From Fennellomyces sp. T-0311 (Eukaryota; Mucoromycota; Mucoromycetes; Mucorales; Lichtheimiaceae): 64,000 nt of DNA. A program made the position numbers and the translations under genes. Every line of letters starts with the position of its first letter. The stretch's first letter is position 1. The stretch is taken from the NCBI GenBank assembly GCA_025266875.1, contig JALLLT010000014.1, forward strand, positions 62,001 through 126,000. The letters run 5' to 3'. Below the pieces are notes generated by a model, which saw only the letters and a list, made by a program, of their open reading frames with translations, had not been told where the DNA came from and did not search any database. Shown piece by piece: positions 12,342-23,700 of the stretch.

Positions 12342-13494
12342 TTTTTCACCTGCTTTCTGTCACTTAGAAACACATACCTAGGATTCAATAGTCCTGTGGT
12401 AAAAGTGATATTATAAAATGGTCTCAACGAGAGCCCAGTATGACAGAGGGGAAAAGCTTTCCTTTTTGTAACAAAGAGATTATAGGAAGGGAAAAGAGAT
12501 CAAAATCGCTCAGAATAAGACTCGCTATAAAAAGTGATTGTGCGACCGCAGTTTACTAAGCCCAAACTTTGTAATATGTTTCACCGCAGTTTGTTCCCAG
12601 AAATTCATACTTTTTTTATCTTCTGTTCAGGTTGTTGTGTACGGACAATAATGCAATATACACAATTCGAAATATCATGGTTATTATCCATGCACTCGGC
12701 CAAAGGCTTCTTGCTGAGATTGATTAAGAGGTATGTCAGTGCATAGGAGCTGGATGTACGATAAAGCGCGGGGATAAACGATTCAATCAATATCAATCTA
12801 TTGGTTACCATTCGGATGACGGCGTGTTGATATATTCCACATAGCTCTGCCACACTTTTGCCTTGAGACATCCATGGCTCTGAAGGGGAGGGGCATTGAT
12901 AGCTTTGGCTTGCGGATATATAGGTTTGGTGGTACTTACCGGCTTATTCAAACTGTAGATACCATTGGCTGAGTGCAGTCCTCATCCCATGTCGTTGCGT
13001 ACTCTATATAATGAGCGGCACCAGTGGCATAATAAGCTTGAGCCATGGCATCCGTACTCGTTCTTTGTAATATTTGTACCGCAAGGAAGAGGTCTAGGAC
13101 CTATAGAAACAGGCTTGAAACCTTTCGATAAGGTTCATCCAACAAGCTTGAATTGAAAGTCATACATGTATGGTTTCTTACGTAAGCGTTCGAGTATTAC
13201 AAGAGTGAGAATGATGCGTACAAAGTGATAACATACAGTAATTTAATCAAGATAGGAGCTGTTATTGTAACATTTATGCTACAACGATTTGAGTACACAG
13301 CACCAAAATAAGGTCATTGTGCTCCATTTCATTGTCTCGTCATGCTTATTCTTGCTGTCATCTCGATGCAGACCGAGGATGATTGCTTTTGTCGTATATT
13401 GCGTCCTGTTGGCGTGGTATAAACCTCGTGTATCAGAGAATGACGCTTGAATTGGACAGAGGGATTCTACAGCAATCAATGAGCATCTTATTTA
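12342..13494. other. Intergenic stretch
   Basis: Short ORFs on both strands (for example 12605-12871 minus) show no domain, and their frames do not connect through good splice sites. No supported feature. Confidence 0.35.
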
Positions 13495-13854
13495 CTAGCA
13501 TTCATACACTTGTGCGACGTACGCTGATGCTTTGTTTATGGTTCCTCGTGAGATGGAATCCCAATCCGTGGCATCTTTTTTCGTAGCACCAGTTGTTGTC
13601 GGTGTAAAAAAAAAGAAGCACGAGATTGTATTGCTGAGTGAAACGATACGTAGATATCCAGTGGCGGCGGTGTTGAAAGTGGTCGCCTGGTTTATGCGGA
13701 TCGTGGGCGCGTCCGAATCAGCTGTGCGGCCAGGACCAAAAGATGGCGAAAAGATGATCCAATTGCGGCCACGTGCCCAAGACATGCCATTGAATGGCAA
13801 AGCGAAAGGGATGATATCGCAAAGAAGAAAAAAGAGGATCGACAATGAATTCAT
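13495..13854 (-). CDS. Small predicted secreted protein
   Basis: 119 aa, single exon. The first 20 residues (MNSLSILFFLLCDIIPFALP) look like a cleavable signal peptide with a hydrophobic core. The mature part is Thr/Ser-rich with few cysteines (one near ISCFFFF, one at the end). Codon choice looks coding, with many C-ending codons. It is divergent from the SWIB gene at 13972, with 117 bp between the starts. A plus-strand ORF overlaps it (13532-13861) but lacks comparable features. I do not recognise a family. It could also be the first exon of something longer. Confidence 0.4.
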   Translation of the reverse strand: MNSLSILFFLLCDIIPFALPFNGMSWARGRNWIIFSPSFGPGRTADSDAPTIRINQATTFNTAATGYLRIVSLSNTISCFFFFTPTTTGATKKDATDWDSISRGTINKASAYVAQVYEC

Positions 13855-13971
13855 CAGTTGAAAAGTTCTGCACACTGGGATGCTACGTGTGAAAGAGGAT
13901 TTTGTCTTTTTTGCACACGATTTAATTCTTTCCCCGCGCACAACAGCTTGTTGCAACTCCCTTTTATTCGA

Positions 13972-14712
13972 ATGGATATCAGTACATTTCGGCCTCGAAT
14001 TCTTGGTACAATCAAGCCAATGCCACTGACTCTACAAGGAAACTCATGCGCAACTGGTAGAGATTTTGCGACAGGCTGATCTAAGCACTGTAACAATAAA
14101 GTCTGTCCGACAAAAACTGCAAGCGGAAACCAGCGATTCGTTAGATCCATACAAAAGAGCATTGAGAGGGTTGATCGAGCAATGTTATGATGCAGTGCTG
14201 GATGAGCAAAATGAATCCAGCGCATCAGAAGAGGCACCCATGGGTAAGCGAACCCGATCCCCCTCTCCACCCAAGAAGATCAAGAAGACCAAAACGACAA
14301 CCGGAGAAAAAAAGGGCAGCACCAAAAAGGAAAAGCCCAAGAAGCCTAGAAAGGTAGCAAATCCAGAAGGCAATGCGTTTACGCGTACCTGGGTGTTGAG
14401 CGATGAATTGGCAGCAGTTACGGGCGCTTCGGCTGTAAGTGTACATTCATGTATACCTATATACAAACATTAAGGAGTAACTTTGGCGAACCATAGTTAT
14501 CACGGCCCCAAGTGGTCAAGCAGCTTTGGGTGTACATCAAGAAGAACAAATTGCAGGATCAAAACAAGAAGACGCATATCGTTTGCGACGACAAGCTAAA
14601 GAAGCTGTTCGACAATGAGGATTACATGAGCGCGTTTACGATGAACAAGTACATTGGAAAACATCTGTTACGCCCTGCGGTAGAAGAACAGCCCCATCAA
14701 CCCGAAGCGTAA
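13972..14712 (+). CDS. SWIB/DEK_C domain protein (UAF30-like)
   Basis: Three exons: 13972-14005, 14061-14434, 14497-14712; 207 aa. Joining the first two gives MDISTFRPRILEILRQADLS, a clean DEK_C-type N-terminal domain (about residues 1-55). A Lys/Pro/Thr-rich basic linker follows (about 80-115). The C-terminus (about 136-205) is a SWIB/MDM2-fold domain with LSRPQVVKQLWVYIKKNKLQ and CDDKLKKLF. Yeast UAF30 and Tri1 have this architecture; UAF30 belongs to the upstream activation factor of RNA polymerase I. The exact role here could be Pol I activation or another chromatin function. Confidence 0.85.
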
Positions 14713-15570
14713 CCAAAGACAAAATGCATTGATATACCTCCACACATAGTTTCTTATATACACACAAGCCCCTTCTTTGCACTATAAAGATTTCACTTTT
14801 TGGCATTCCCTTTTTTTTTATGCGCGCCCAGTGGCGCAATGATGGCGGGTTCAAAAAAGTCAGGAGCTCGCACACGAACCAAAAAAAAAACCAGCTCCCT
14901 ATTGGGATGACGATGTGGCCAAAGGACCAAGTGCATTATTTTTCATGCAAACACGGTTGGGCCGTGGCGTGTGCGTGAGAGTGAGAACCATAGGCATGTA
15001 CGTGTGAGAGAAGCGCATGATTTGAATGCTATTTGAAAAGGCAGGTTGTTGTGGGCAGTAAGCCAAGTGATAACTGTTTCGGATTTTTTTGCTGATCCTA
15101 ACCCCGTGCGGCATGCCGTTCGATACTTGTATCGAAATCCCATCGCAACAAAAAGGGAACGGACTATTTCTAAATGACATGTAGGGTCCCTTTTTTTCCC
15201 CCGGCTTGTTCATGGCTTGCCTCGGTCAGCATCATTCTTGAATGGTTGTTGTTTTGTACAAAGAACGAATGGTTTATGCTGAGCGGTCATATGGAAAAAA
15301 AGAAAGAGAGGTGCAGCAAGGAAGGGGGGGAATAGCGTGTGACCTTAGAAAAGCTTAATCGTCCCCCCGGGTCCTCACACTGTCTCTCTCTCTCTGACCC
15401 CCCTTTCCCCTCACGCTGTAACGTTTTGCTCAGAACCAGCAATATTGCCCAACCTGGAACCGGATGGACGGCGTTGGGCGGAGATGTGGGCTATATAGTG
15501 CAAACCCAACTCTCTTACTGTTTAAAAAAGCTTTCTCTCTCTTTCTTCCCTTCTCACTCTTCAGAAAGAA
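14713..15570. promoter_or_regulatory. Intergenic region with CT-rich leader and TATA-like box
   Basis: No gene is supported; the ORFs at 14899-15213 minus look like noise. The last 250 bases before the ATG at 15571 look like a promoter. There are pyrimidine tracts at 15380-15415 and 15530-15562 and a TATA-like CTATATAG at 15491-15498, about 75 bp before the start codon. Confidence 0.35.
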
Positions 15571-16419
15571 ATGGCACTCGCAAACCCGACATTCATGATA
15601 AACGATGACGTATCAAGGATGGATCATTGTCGTATGATTCCGGACCGGCTCTCATCGTTATACCGCCGTCAGCTGTATCCCGAGGCAGCCGATGACGTAC
15701 CGAGTGTATCGTATAGCTTTCCGCAACCCACCTTGCTTGCGTTGCTGCTATCTCGACTCTTGGATGCGGTTATTTTTACTTCGGCCATCGCCATCACTGC
15801 CTATAACTATTGGACGGGCGAGTTACTCAACCCACCACAGAAACAACAAGGCCTATTGGCGGCTGCTCCCATAGTCCAGCAACAACAGCAGCAAATTCAG
15901 TACGATGAACGGAAAAGTCGACAAGTCAGCAACCCCATGAATAAACTGGTCGATACTCGAAGACAGCGGACCGAGGAATGGGCGGAGTGCTTGACTAAAT
16001 CTCAACAACAACAGCAACAACAGCAGCAGCCTCGCAAGAGCACTTATGCTCAGCCCACACTGGCCAGTATGAGCAAAGTAACTATTCTCTTTTACTTACA
16101 TATAACGTGGATGTTTATGTATAAATGATCTATAGTCGCAAGCAACAAAACAGCGTTCGAAACACCGATCCAAATCATTTGATCAACGTAAAAACAGTTA
16201 TCTGTTTATTAAAAACGAGCTAAAAAAAAACTGACATGGTTTCTTGTTATAGCACGAGAGGAACAGGATGAGATGTTGGCCCGAATGCAAACACAGTTGC
16301 AGAACCTCATTCAAGAGGGCCAGGCCGCTCTGACAAGTACAGTGGACGTCTATGATGACGAAGACGACTACTTCGCAAGACGTACCACTCGCCGCATGAA
16401 GCGGTATCATAGTGCTTAG
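15571..16419 (+). CDS. Uncharacterised single-span membrane protein with Gln repeats
   Basis: Three exons: 15571-16077, 16136-16187, 16253-16419; 241 aa. A hydrophobic segment at about residues 50-75 (LLALLLSRLLDAVIFTSAIA) should span or anchor in a membrane. It is followed by two Gln-rich stretches (CAA/CAG runs near 15875-15900 and 16000-16030) and a basic region. The C-terminus has a charged helix (EEQDEMLARMQTQLQNLI), an acidic patch (DVYDDEDDY) and ends RRMKRYHSA. The short middle exon is needed to keep the frame. I do not recognise the family. Confidence 0.7.
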
Positions 16420-16674
16420 CTCGCTCTTTCTTTTTGACTTATAAATATATCTGTACAAATCGTTTCGTTATTATTTTTACGAGTTCCCCCGCCACGCCTG
16501 CATATTCTTGCATTTGTTGTATATTTCTCTTCCCTCTATTGAACATGCCGTGTATCGTTGTACCTGAAAAAAAAAAAGAAAAATAGCTTGCGGAGAGAGG
16601 TGTCGATCTTTTTTTTGACAGTTTTATTTGTTGCTGCGTATTTTTCGCTTTTTTTTTTTCGCAAACAAAAATTC

Positions 16675-17400
16675 ATGACAGCACCGGAAGAGCAGGAGAA
16701 GCCACTGTTGGCATTGGGACACGGATACACCTACATTGCCCTCGAAGGCACTTTGATTGATGCCATTGGGAATCAATGTCAAGATGTAGATGCAGAATTC
16801 GTTGCCAATCGACACAATCGCGATGGCGGGTCTCATTCGCACATGACGCTTATTCATCCAAAGGAGATTACGAAAGCTTTCGAAGCAGCTGGCATTGAGG
16901 TACACAAGAAACGCAAGAGCAGAGCACTGAGAGCGTTGATTGCGTGGATTCTTGATAAAGTGGGAGAACCTTCGACATGGACCGACCTTCCCATCGATCT
17001 GGGACGTGGCCATGTTCGAAACGAAGAATCCGAAGCTTATTACAATGTTCTGCATTGGTCAATGGGCGAACATATTCGACGTCAACTAGGGTTAGAACCG
17101 GCGTTTTTTCACGTGACCATTGGGTTTCATCCAACGGATGTGCATGGTCTTTACAAAGGTCCCGGCACCCTCTTGATCCTGCGACAGCAACGCATTGAAC
17201 GTGATCAATTGGTAAAGCTGATTCAGATCGCCCCACTTTATACCAGCGATACAGTGTTCATCAAAGCCCTCGCAACACATTGCGTCAAAGGCCATCTATC
17301 CATTGATTGGAGTCTCGTCCAAGGTGAAGAAGATCCGCGCTTTGGTTCTTACGCGTTTCTTGCCAAATTACTTTTGGAACTTGGTCAACCAACTGTCTAG
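16675..17400 (+). CDS. 2H phosphoesterase-like protein (Swiss Army Knife RNA repair-like)
   Basis: 241 aa, intronless. It carries the two H-x-T motifs of the 2H phosphoesterase superfamily: H56-M-T58 (SHSHMTLI) and H146-V-T148 (FFHVTIGF). These are about 90 residues apart, as in proteins that act on 2',3'-cyclic or 2'-5' phosphate RNA ends. The middle region is helical and basic (HKKRKSRALRAL). The in-frame stretch upstream of 16675 has no ATG, so this start is preferred. The substrate cannot be read from the sequence; RNA-end processing is an inference from the fold. Confidence 0.75.
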   Translation: MTAPEEQEKPLLALGHGYTYIALEGTLIDAIGNQCQDVDAEFVANRHNRDGGSHSHMTLIHPKEITKAFEAAGIEVHKKRKSRALRALIAWILDKVGEPSTWTDLPIDLGRGHVRNEESEAYYNVLHWSMGEHIRRQLGLEPAFFHVTIGFHPTDVHGLYKGPGTLLILRQQRIERDQLVKLIQIAPLYTSDTVFIKALATHCVKGHLSIDWSLVQGEEDPRFGSYAFLAKLLLELGQPTV

Positions 17401-17594
17401 TGTTTCTTTACCCCCCTCGTTCTACCCCCAAAAAAACACATTCTGTATCGATTAATTTACTTGCATCATCCAAACATAAAACGGTTGCTGCGCAACTGCA
17501 CAAATGACAACAACATTCGTTCTTTTATCAACACGCGCCATCTTTAAACATGTGAAAAAGAATGGATGCGTTTCATAAAAGGAGCTGACATGTG

Positions 17595-19521
17595 TTATGT
17601 AGAATTGCAAGTTGCATTTTCATATGCTTTTTCGAATTCGGCGACATGAATAGTGCCAAATTCTGTATCAACGTCCTTGGCATTGCTCACATCCTTCAAT
17701 GCCTCTTGTAAAACATCCCACGCGCCGCGAGTCAAGTGCTTTGATTTTTGATAGATGGCTTCATCCAAATCCAGACCCTCGGCAAATTCCCACAAGCTGC
17801 GCATGTACGCTTCCCCTCGGTCGTCGCCGTACAATGGGTAAATGTAACATGCATCTTGGGCTGTGTAAAACGCTCCAGGTGGCTCGTTTCCGAGTGCGGT
17901 AAACGCCCCGTAATCCGCAAAATGCGCCGGGTGGACAGGGTGTTTGTTGTTGCTCCATTCTTCATAGGAAGATCGGGCGGTGTAGAACGCGCTTGGTAAC
18001 GCATGCGTGTTCACCATGGTGATATCCGGTACATCTGCAAAGTGTCTTTCTGATGGGATCAACGTCTGCAGATCACCCACTGGTCATCCAGTTAGTTTCT
18101 TTTTTTGGTCGAGTGACCTGCACGGAGAGACTTACCACCACCCACACCAGCCAACGATCCATCGGAACCATACACAACTCCAGCTTCGGTGACCTTTTTC
18201 TTTTTCTTTTTGGTACTGCCCAGTGCACGCACCGGAGTACCTGCTCTTGAACTATCGTCACGCATCTCAAAATCATGTCGACTGGACTTGCGACCGGGAT
18301 AGATCGAACTGCCATTGTCCAAGCCGAGAATGTCTACTTCTTCCTCCACCTTGACGTAGGGTTCTCGTTTGATACCTGCTGCGGTGGAAATGCTTGATGT
18401 GCGTCGCGTGGATGACGCTATGGACCAGTTTCGGTTGGAGTGTTCGTCGCTGTAGAGTTCATCGGGCTGAGGCGAGTCGTAGACAACCGATTTTCCGGCA
18501 CGATCGATGGATTTCAGTCCGTATTGCTCCAATCGATCGGCGCTGCGATAGTAGATGGTGTCACGCGCATTGTATGTCTTTGCGTTGGTGGTGATCAGTA
18601 GGAAATCTTGCCGAAAGTCTTCCATGTCGGCATATTGGCCCGCATTGAGCTTTTTTCGCATGGTAAGAAAGTCCATGGGATGTTTGATCACCGTCAGATA
18701 ATCAGTGACGATTGATGGATCCACCGGTTGCAAGAAGAACCCGTATGCATCGCGTCTTTGAGATATACACGGTGTCAGTCTCCCCGTCCCTTTACGATTT
18801 CTACTCACAAGGCATGTGCTTACTTTTCCAAATTCTCGAGCAGCTTGCCGCAGATGGTCTTGAGATCCTTCTTTACGGGTTCGGGCGCCCGTGGTTCTTG
18901 CTTGACGGGTGTTTTGTTCTTGGCGGGACGGCCGCGTTTCTTTGGTTTATGTTCGGTGCTTGTGGATGCTGTGCGAGGGCGTGAGGGAGGAGGTGGCGGT
19001 GGTGGCAATGAAGGTTGCTTGGGTGGGGTGGGTTCCATTGGATGTACGGTGCGTTCGGCATAATGATAATCGTCAAACTGGGGCCCATCTTCCTGTTTAA
19101 TGGGTTGATCGATACTCATGGTATCATACTCGTCATCTTCATCTTCTTCTGCGTGGATCAGGGCGAAGGGTCGTTTGCCGCCGACGGGAACATGGGTAGG
19201 TACCGCATGCTCATGCACGTATTCGTCGTTGGAGAAATCGTCGTCGCCGTCGATATCTACTTGTTCACTTTCACGTCGCAAAAGATGCGTTGGGTCATCG
19301 TCGGATTCTTGATTCCTCTGTCGCTTTCTCTTTTTATGCGACTTTTTCTTCTTGTGTTTTTTCTTGCGTCGTTCATCGGATTCTGTTACGGCGGTGGCAC
19401 TAGCATCGCCCGAAGGATTCAGTCGAAGTTTGAGTTTGATGCGGGGCGTTTCCAAGGTGCGAGTGTACTCGTCGTCCGTGTCGTCGTGTGGATAATTGAA
19501 TTCCTGAGAGGAATCGCCCAT
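17595..19521 (-). CDS. Bromodomain protein, BRD7/BRD9-like
   Basis: Three exons: 19521-18824, 18755-18136, 18079-17595; 600 aa. The N-terminal 230 residues are charged, with Lys-rich tracts (KKKHKKKKSHKKRKRQR), acidic patches and an AT-hook-like KKRGRPAKNK. The bromodomain spans about 225-310: ICGKLLENLEK, then GFFLQPVDPSIVTDYLTVI, HPMDFLTMRKKL and the acetyl-lysine Asn in NAKTYNARD. The C-terminal half resembles the DUF3512 region of BRD7/BRD9, subunits of SWI/SNF-type remodelers. A branch-like CTAAC sits 12 nt before the last acceptor. Divergent from TAF11, with 114 bp between the starts. Confidence 0.85.
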
Positions 19522-19635
19522 TGTCTATATTTTTTGTATTGTCGAGGCTACTTTATGTTGAGCGGAGAAAAAAAAGGCTGGGTCTTTTTCCCCTCTCTAA
19601 CATTGCACCTAAAAGAAAAAAAAAACTGTATAATA

Positions 19636-20556
19636 ATGTACCCAGCCAATTCACCACCGTACAATGCCACCAGTCCACCCATGACCCATCGGCCCATGAT
19701 GACTGCAGCCGCCGCCGCTGCTGCTCTCAAGCGGTCTTCTTCCAATCTCTCGCATGCCAATCAACGACGTCAAAGTGGATCCAACACTTCAACACCCGTG
19801 CCCCATTCGGCTTCACGACAAGGTTCCGTGGAAACCGAACGCGAAAGCAGTGCGCCTCATGGCACCACGGAAGAAACTGTCGAAGATCCAGATGCGGAAG
19901 CAGCCAAGGCCAACGCTGATTCTCAACAACAGCAGGACGCGGAGGCTGAGGACGACGATGAAAACAAGGAAGATTTATTGGCTGCCGATATGGATGCTTT
20001 CATGCAGGCACAGATGGAAAAGCAAAAGGAAGACATGAAGTAAGTGTGTTGGATGGCAACCTCTCTCTTTTCTTTCTAGTATGTTGGCGTAACCTGGCGA
20101 AAACAACTAGGTTACTGCTGGAAAACTTTTCAAACGAACAGCTGCAACGGTACGAAGGCTATCGTCGTTCGGCATTAAATCGAACCAACGTGCGAAGGGT
20201 AAGTCGGGAACGCGTGCCATGGCATGGTTTAGTGATGGTGGTTTTCCTGCAGTTGGTGAGCCAGGTGTTGAATCAGCAATGCTCGCAGACAATGGCTATC
20301 GTGGTGGCCGGTTTCTCAAAGGTGTATGTGGGCGAGATCGTCGAGAAAGGTAACGCATTGTCTTGGCCGACCGTTTTTCTTGGAAGGGAAAGAAAAGCTA
20401 AAGAGAAGAAAAAACCAACAAATAGCACGAGAGGTGATGGAGGAGTGGGGCCATACCGGAGCCATTCGACCCGAGCATCTGCGCGAAGCTCACCGAAGAT
20501 ACAAGCAAGAGCAGAACGTATCATCCACAATTGGCAGAAAACTAACGTTCCGGTGA
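19636..20556 (+). CDS. TAF11: TFIID subunit TAF11
   Basis: Four exons: 19636-20039, 20111-20198, 20253-20349, 20426-20556; 239 aa. The N-terminal 130 residues are low-complexity (Ala run, Ser/Thr, then an acidic EDDDENKED stretch), as is usual. The conserved TAFII28 histone fold occupies about 138-238: LLLENFSNEQLQRYEGYRR, then VNQ-type helix VLNQQCSQTMAIVVAGFSKV, YVGEIVEKAREVMEEWG, and IRPEHLREAHRRY near the end. It pairs with TAF13 inside TFIID. All splice junctions fall in frame with GT/AG ends. Confidence 0.92.
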
Positions 20557-20705
20557 TGTTCCGAACAACAGTATGCCAAAATTAGCTTTAAACTTTGCGC
20601 AACAAACACACTTCCTTTTACGTTTCTCTTTCACCTTGGACAACAAGCACGCCTTCACCCATCTCTCTCTCTTTTCCCTCTCTTTCTCTTTCTTATTTTG
20701 TTGCC

Positions 20706-21873
20706 ATGGATTTGAATTGGAGAAGTCCTCATGTAAAGAATCGATTCGTCCACACAAGATATCAAGCGCTGCGAAAGTGCTGTGGCTGCATCCATTTGCG
20801 TGTGGGTGCCGCATTCTCATGTCTCGTTTGGATCGTACGTCGCGCGTTCATCATCCTAGCATAGCTTTCATAAATAACACTATGTTCCAGGGCCTGTCCA
20901 TGTATTTCGCTATACTGTCGTTCCAAGAGTCCAGTCGTAAGTTGTTGTTGGTTCCAAGCAAGGCTTTCATTGTTTGCTAATGGCCGCAATAGCCTTTTTC
21001 TCATACATGGTGCCGGCGCCACTGTACGTGTTTGCTGTTGCCAGCCTCATTATGGCCATCACCGGGTTCGTTGGACTGTTTGTCCTTTTTAGGGTAATTC
21101 CCTTTTTCATGTTGCCAGGGCCACTTCTCATCACACACATCCACAGAATCGAACGGAATACATACGCATGTTTTCGCACCTCGTATGGACAGCCCTATTT
21201 ATCTTTCTCGTCGATGGACTTGCCAACGCCTGCTTCTTCATCACGCAACACGGGGATTTCATGCAATGGTGCGTCGGATCCTCCGCAACTACTATCAGTC
21301 ACGATGCCTCACCTGCCATGAATGGAACGTTTGATTTTCACAGCACCGACTATTACAACTGCGACAGATTGTATCAAGATGAAGTCAAGTTTGGATTGAT
21401 ATCCATATTTCTCATGATTGTTCTCTATGTAAGATGAAAAACGTTGGCTAGATACGGATCCGATGACCAAGGGTCTCACCTATGGCCTGCAATAGGTTTA
21501 CTGGGGCTTTTGCATCTATTCGTTCAGCCACAAGCTTGGCGCGTCCAATTTGGAAGCAGCGCGATTTGCCGAAATGGGAATGCCAATGACGGGTCATCCG
21601 GCTACGACAGTGATCGCACCAGGCCCTGGCATGGCGGCACCACCCCCCGTGCATGGGCCTGTGGGAAGAGCAGGTCCAGGTCGATCCAATATCATTGTGC
21701 TCAATAACGAAGCACCTTCCAAGAAGAAAAAGAAGAGTTTTTCACTTCGATCACTGGTTCCTCCTCGTTCCGTGGATATTCAATTGGATGATCGAAAGTT
21801 GAAACGGAAATCAGTGCCTGATCTCAGTCAGATTCACAATGACAATCCACCTCCACGATCTACCGAACAGTAA
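20706..21873 (+). CDS. Four-span membrane protein, uncharacterised
   Basis: Five exons: 20706-20834, 20891-20936, 20993-21093, 21147-21428, 21496-21873; 311 aa. A short basic cytosolic start with CCGCIHLR precedes four hydrophobic helices: about 33-55, 65-92, 100-122 (ALFIFLVDGLANACFFI) and 175-200. A long loop with Cys and an N-x-T site (NGTF) lies between helices three and four. The tail is Pro/Gly-rich, then basic (SKKKKKSFSLRSL). The topology resembles MARVEL/tetraspan proteins; I cannot name the family. Confidence 0.75.
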
Positions 21874-22075
21874 TTTCCTACTTTAATACTAGATTCATAC
21901 CCTTTTCTTGCATGTGATGTTTTTTTTCCAATCAATACCTAGCATTTCTTGTACATGACGATATATAAAGGAGCACCCTCCTTTTGATCCCGCTGTGAAA
22001 TGTTTATATCTGGTCCATCTATTCATTTGGCTCTTTTTTTATTTTATTTCGCGCGCGCTATAATAGATTATAAAC

Positions 22076-22100
22076 ATATATATATATATATATATATATA
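22076..22100. repeat. (TA)n microsatellite abutting a start codon
   Basis: About 12 TA units end exactly at the ATG of the next gene. Length changes would alter the 5' leader or promoter. Confidence 0.9.
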
Positions 22101-23315
22101 ATGACAGCACCCTCTGCACAAGAAGAAAGCTCCACAACAGCACAACATAAAGAAGAGTTTGATAAGAGCAGCAGTGACCCGATTCTATCGAGCGACGAAG
22201 CCATCAATATGGCGCCAACGGATCAACCACAAAAAGGACGGCGACACCAATGCTTTGAAGCATCCGACTATCCCTTTGGCAGTCTTTTCACCGTCCTGTT
22301 ATTCGAGGCCATCGTTGTTTCCGTGCTTGAAGGATTGCGTGTGAGTCAAACGGCCACGCAAGCATCCCAGTGCGTCTTGACACCCGCTGGCGTTGGTGTA
22401 TCCTACACAAATCTCATTTATCGCGGCCTCGTCATTGCCGCCCCGCTTTACCAATTGTTACTTTGCGTCGATACGCTCAAACAACGCTGCACTGCTCAAC
22501 TATATGCTCTCATTCTGTTTGGTATGCGCTCTTCTCTTTTTAAAATATTAACAAAGCAAAAAAAATAACGCTTCTTTCTTTTGTGTAGGATTTCTGTTTA
22601 TTCTCTTTGCAGGCATCCAAACCTATCAAAATCAAATTTTGCAACGATGGATGATCGACCTTGGTTGTTTGGATGCTCAGCAAGAAACCGCACCCCAATA
22701 CGAGTATGCGTTATTGGCCGTGATCCCTGCGAGTTTCCTCATGTTTGTGGCATGCTGTGTCCGACTCTACAGTTGTTTTCATTGGACATGTCAGACATAC
22801 CCCAACCCACGATTCAAAAAGGCGGCCATTGCGTTATCCACGCTGTTGGCACTGATCAAACTTGACTTGTACTTTTGTTTCGCACTGGCTGTGCAACTCA
22901 CGCCATCCGCGCTGTTGCGGTACGATACGACACCGCTTGAAGCATTGTTGGTGGGCACATTGGGATTGCTGTTTTTTCTTATTGCTTGGTATGCCATTCA
23001 AAACGAACGACCGTGGGTATTGGCCTTCATCACTGTGATTGTTGCCGTGTCGATCGGTTATTTTGCTTTTCGAGTGACTACGTTTGCTCAACCGCGCTTA
23101 TCCGGTCAAGATCCTTATCAGGTACGCCGTACCCATTGCTTACGCAGAAACTTTAGACTGAAATGGTTACTCCAACATGTTAGATGACCCGATACAGTCT
23201 GCTATACAGCTTGCTGGTGTTGGTCATTCTTGTTACCTTGACAACAGGTGTTTCAGCAGCTTGTACACGCAATATGATGCAAGGCGTCAAAATTTTCGTC
23301 AGGAATACTATCTAA
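22101..23315 (+). CDS. Multi-pass membrane protein, UPF0658 Golgi-type
   Basis: Three exons: 22101-22521, 22589-23121, 23184-23315; 361 aa. A 55-residue polar N-terminus (Ser/Glu/Gln-rich) is followed by about seven hydrophobic spans. The middle contains LLALIKLDLYFCFALAVQL, which resembles the conserved LLKFDFFFFLGF-type helix of UPF0658 Golgi apparatus membrane proteins, and a Cys-rich loop (CCVRLYSCFHWTCQTYPNP). The function of that family is not known. The family assignment is from memory of its pattern and should be treated as probable. The membrane topology itself is clear. Confidence 0.7.
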
Positions 23316-23418
23316 GAAAATAAAAAAAAGCCAAAACATGAAGGTTCATATGGATATATTTTGGGTAACGGCGGTACTCTTATCGACAAAGTCTTCTCAC
23401 TCAGCGAGATTGCACGCA

Positions 23419-23700
23419 TTATACTTTCTTTGCTTTCATTGGTGGCATCGAGTATTCGATTAAACTGGTTTTATAGCTGTTGTGTTGCAACGTTGACCAA
23501 AACATCCATAATACACTTGTGGTCTTTTTTGCGCAAACCAAGAATTTGTTTGGGAAGAACATAAAAAGGGTCACGGTCAGATCCTCTTTGTACTTTGGCC
23601 CAAACAACGAGTCTTGCTCCATGAGTACGTAACCTGAAACCATCACGAGAGGAAAAGATTCGGTAGTGACATTAGGGTAGGCTTTGGCGCTTTGTGGCAT
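23419..23700 (-). CDS. Small ORF, doubtful
   Basis: 93 codons from ATG at 23700 to TAA at 23419. Amino-acid composition is balanced and codon use is plausible, but there is no domain, signal or splice context. It may be a relic of a longer gene or chance. Confidence 0.2.
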   Translation of the reverse strand: MPQSAKAYPNVTTESFPLVMVSGYVLMEQDSLFGPKYKEDLTVTLFMFFPNKFLVCAKKTTSVLWMFWSTLQHNSYKTSLIEYSMPPMKAKKV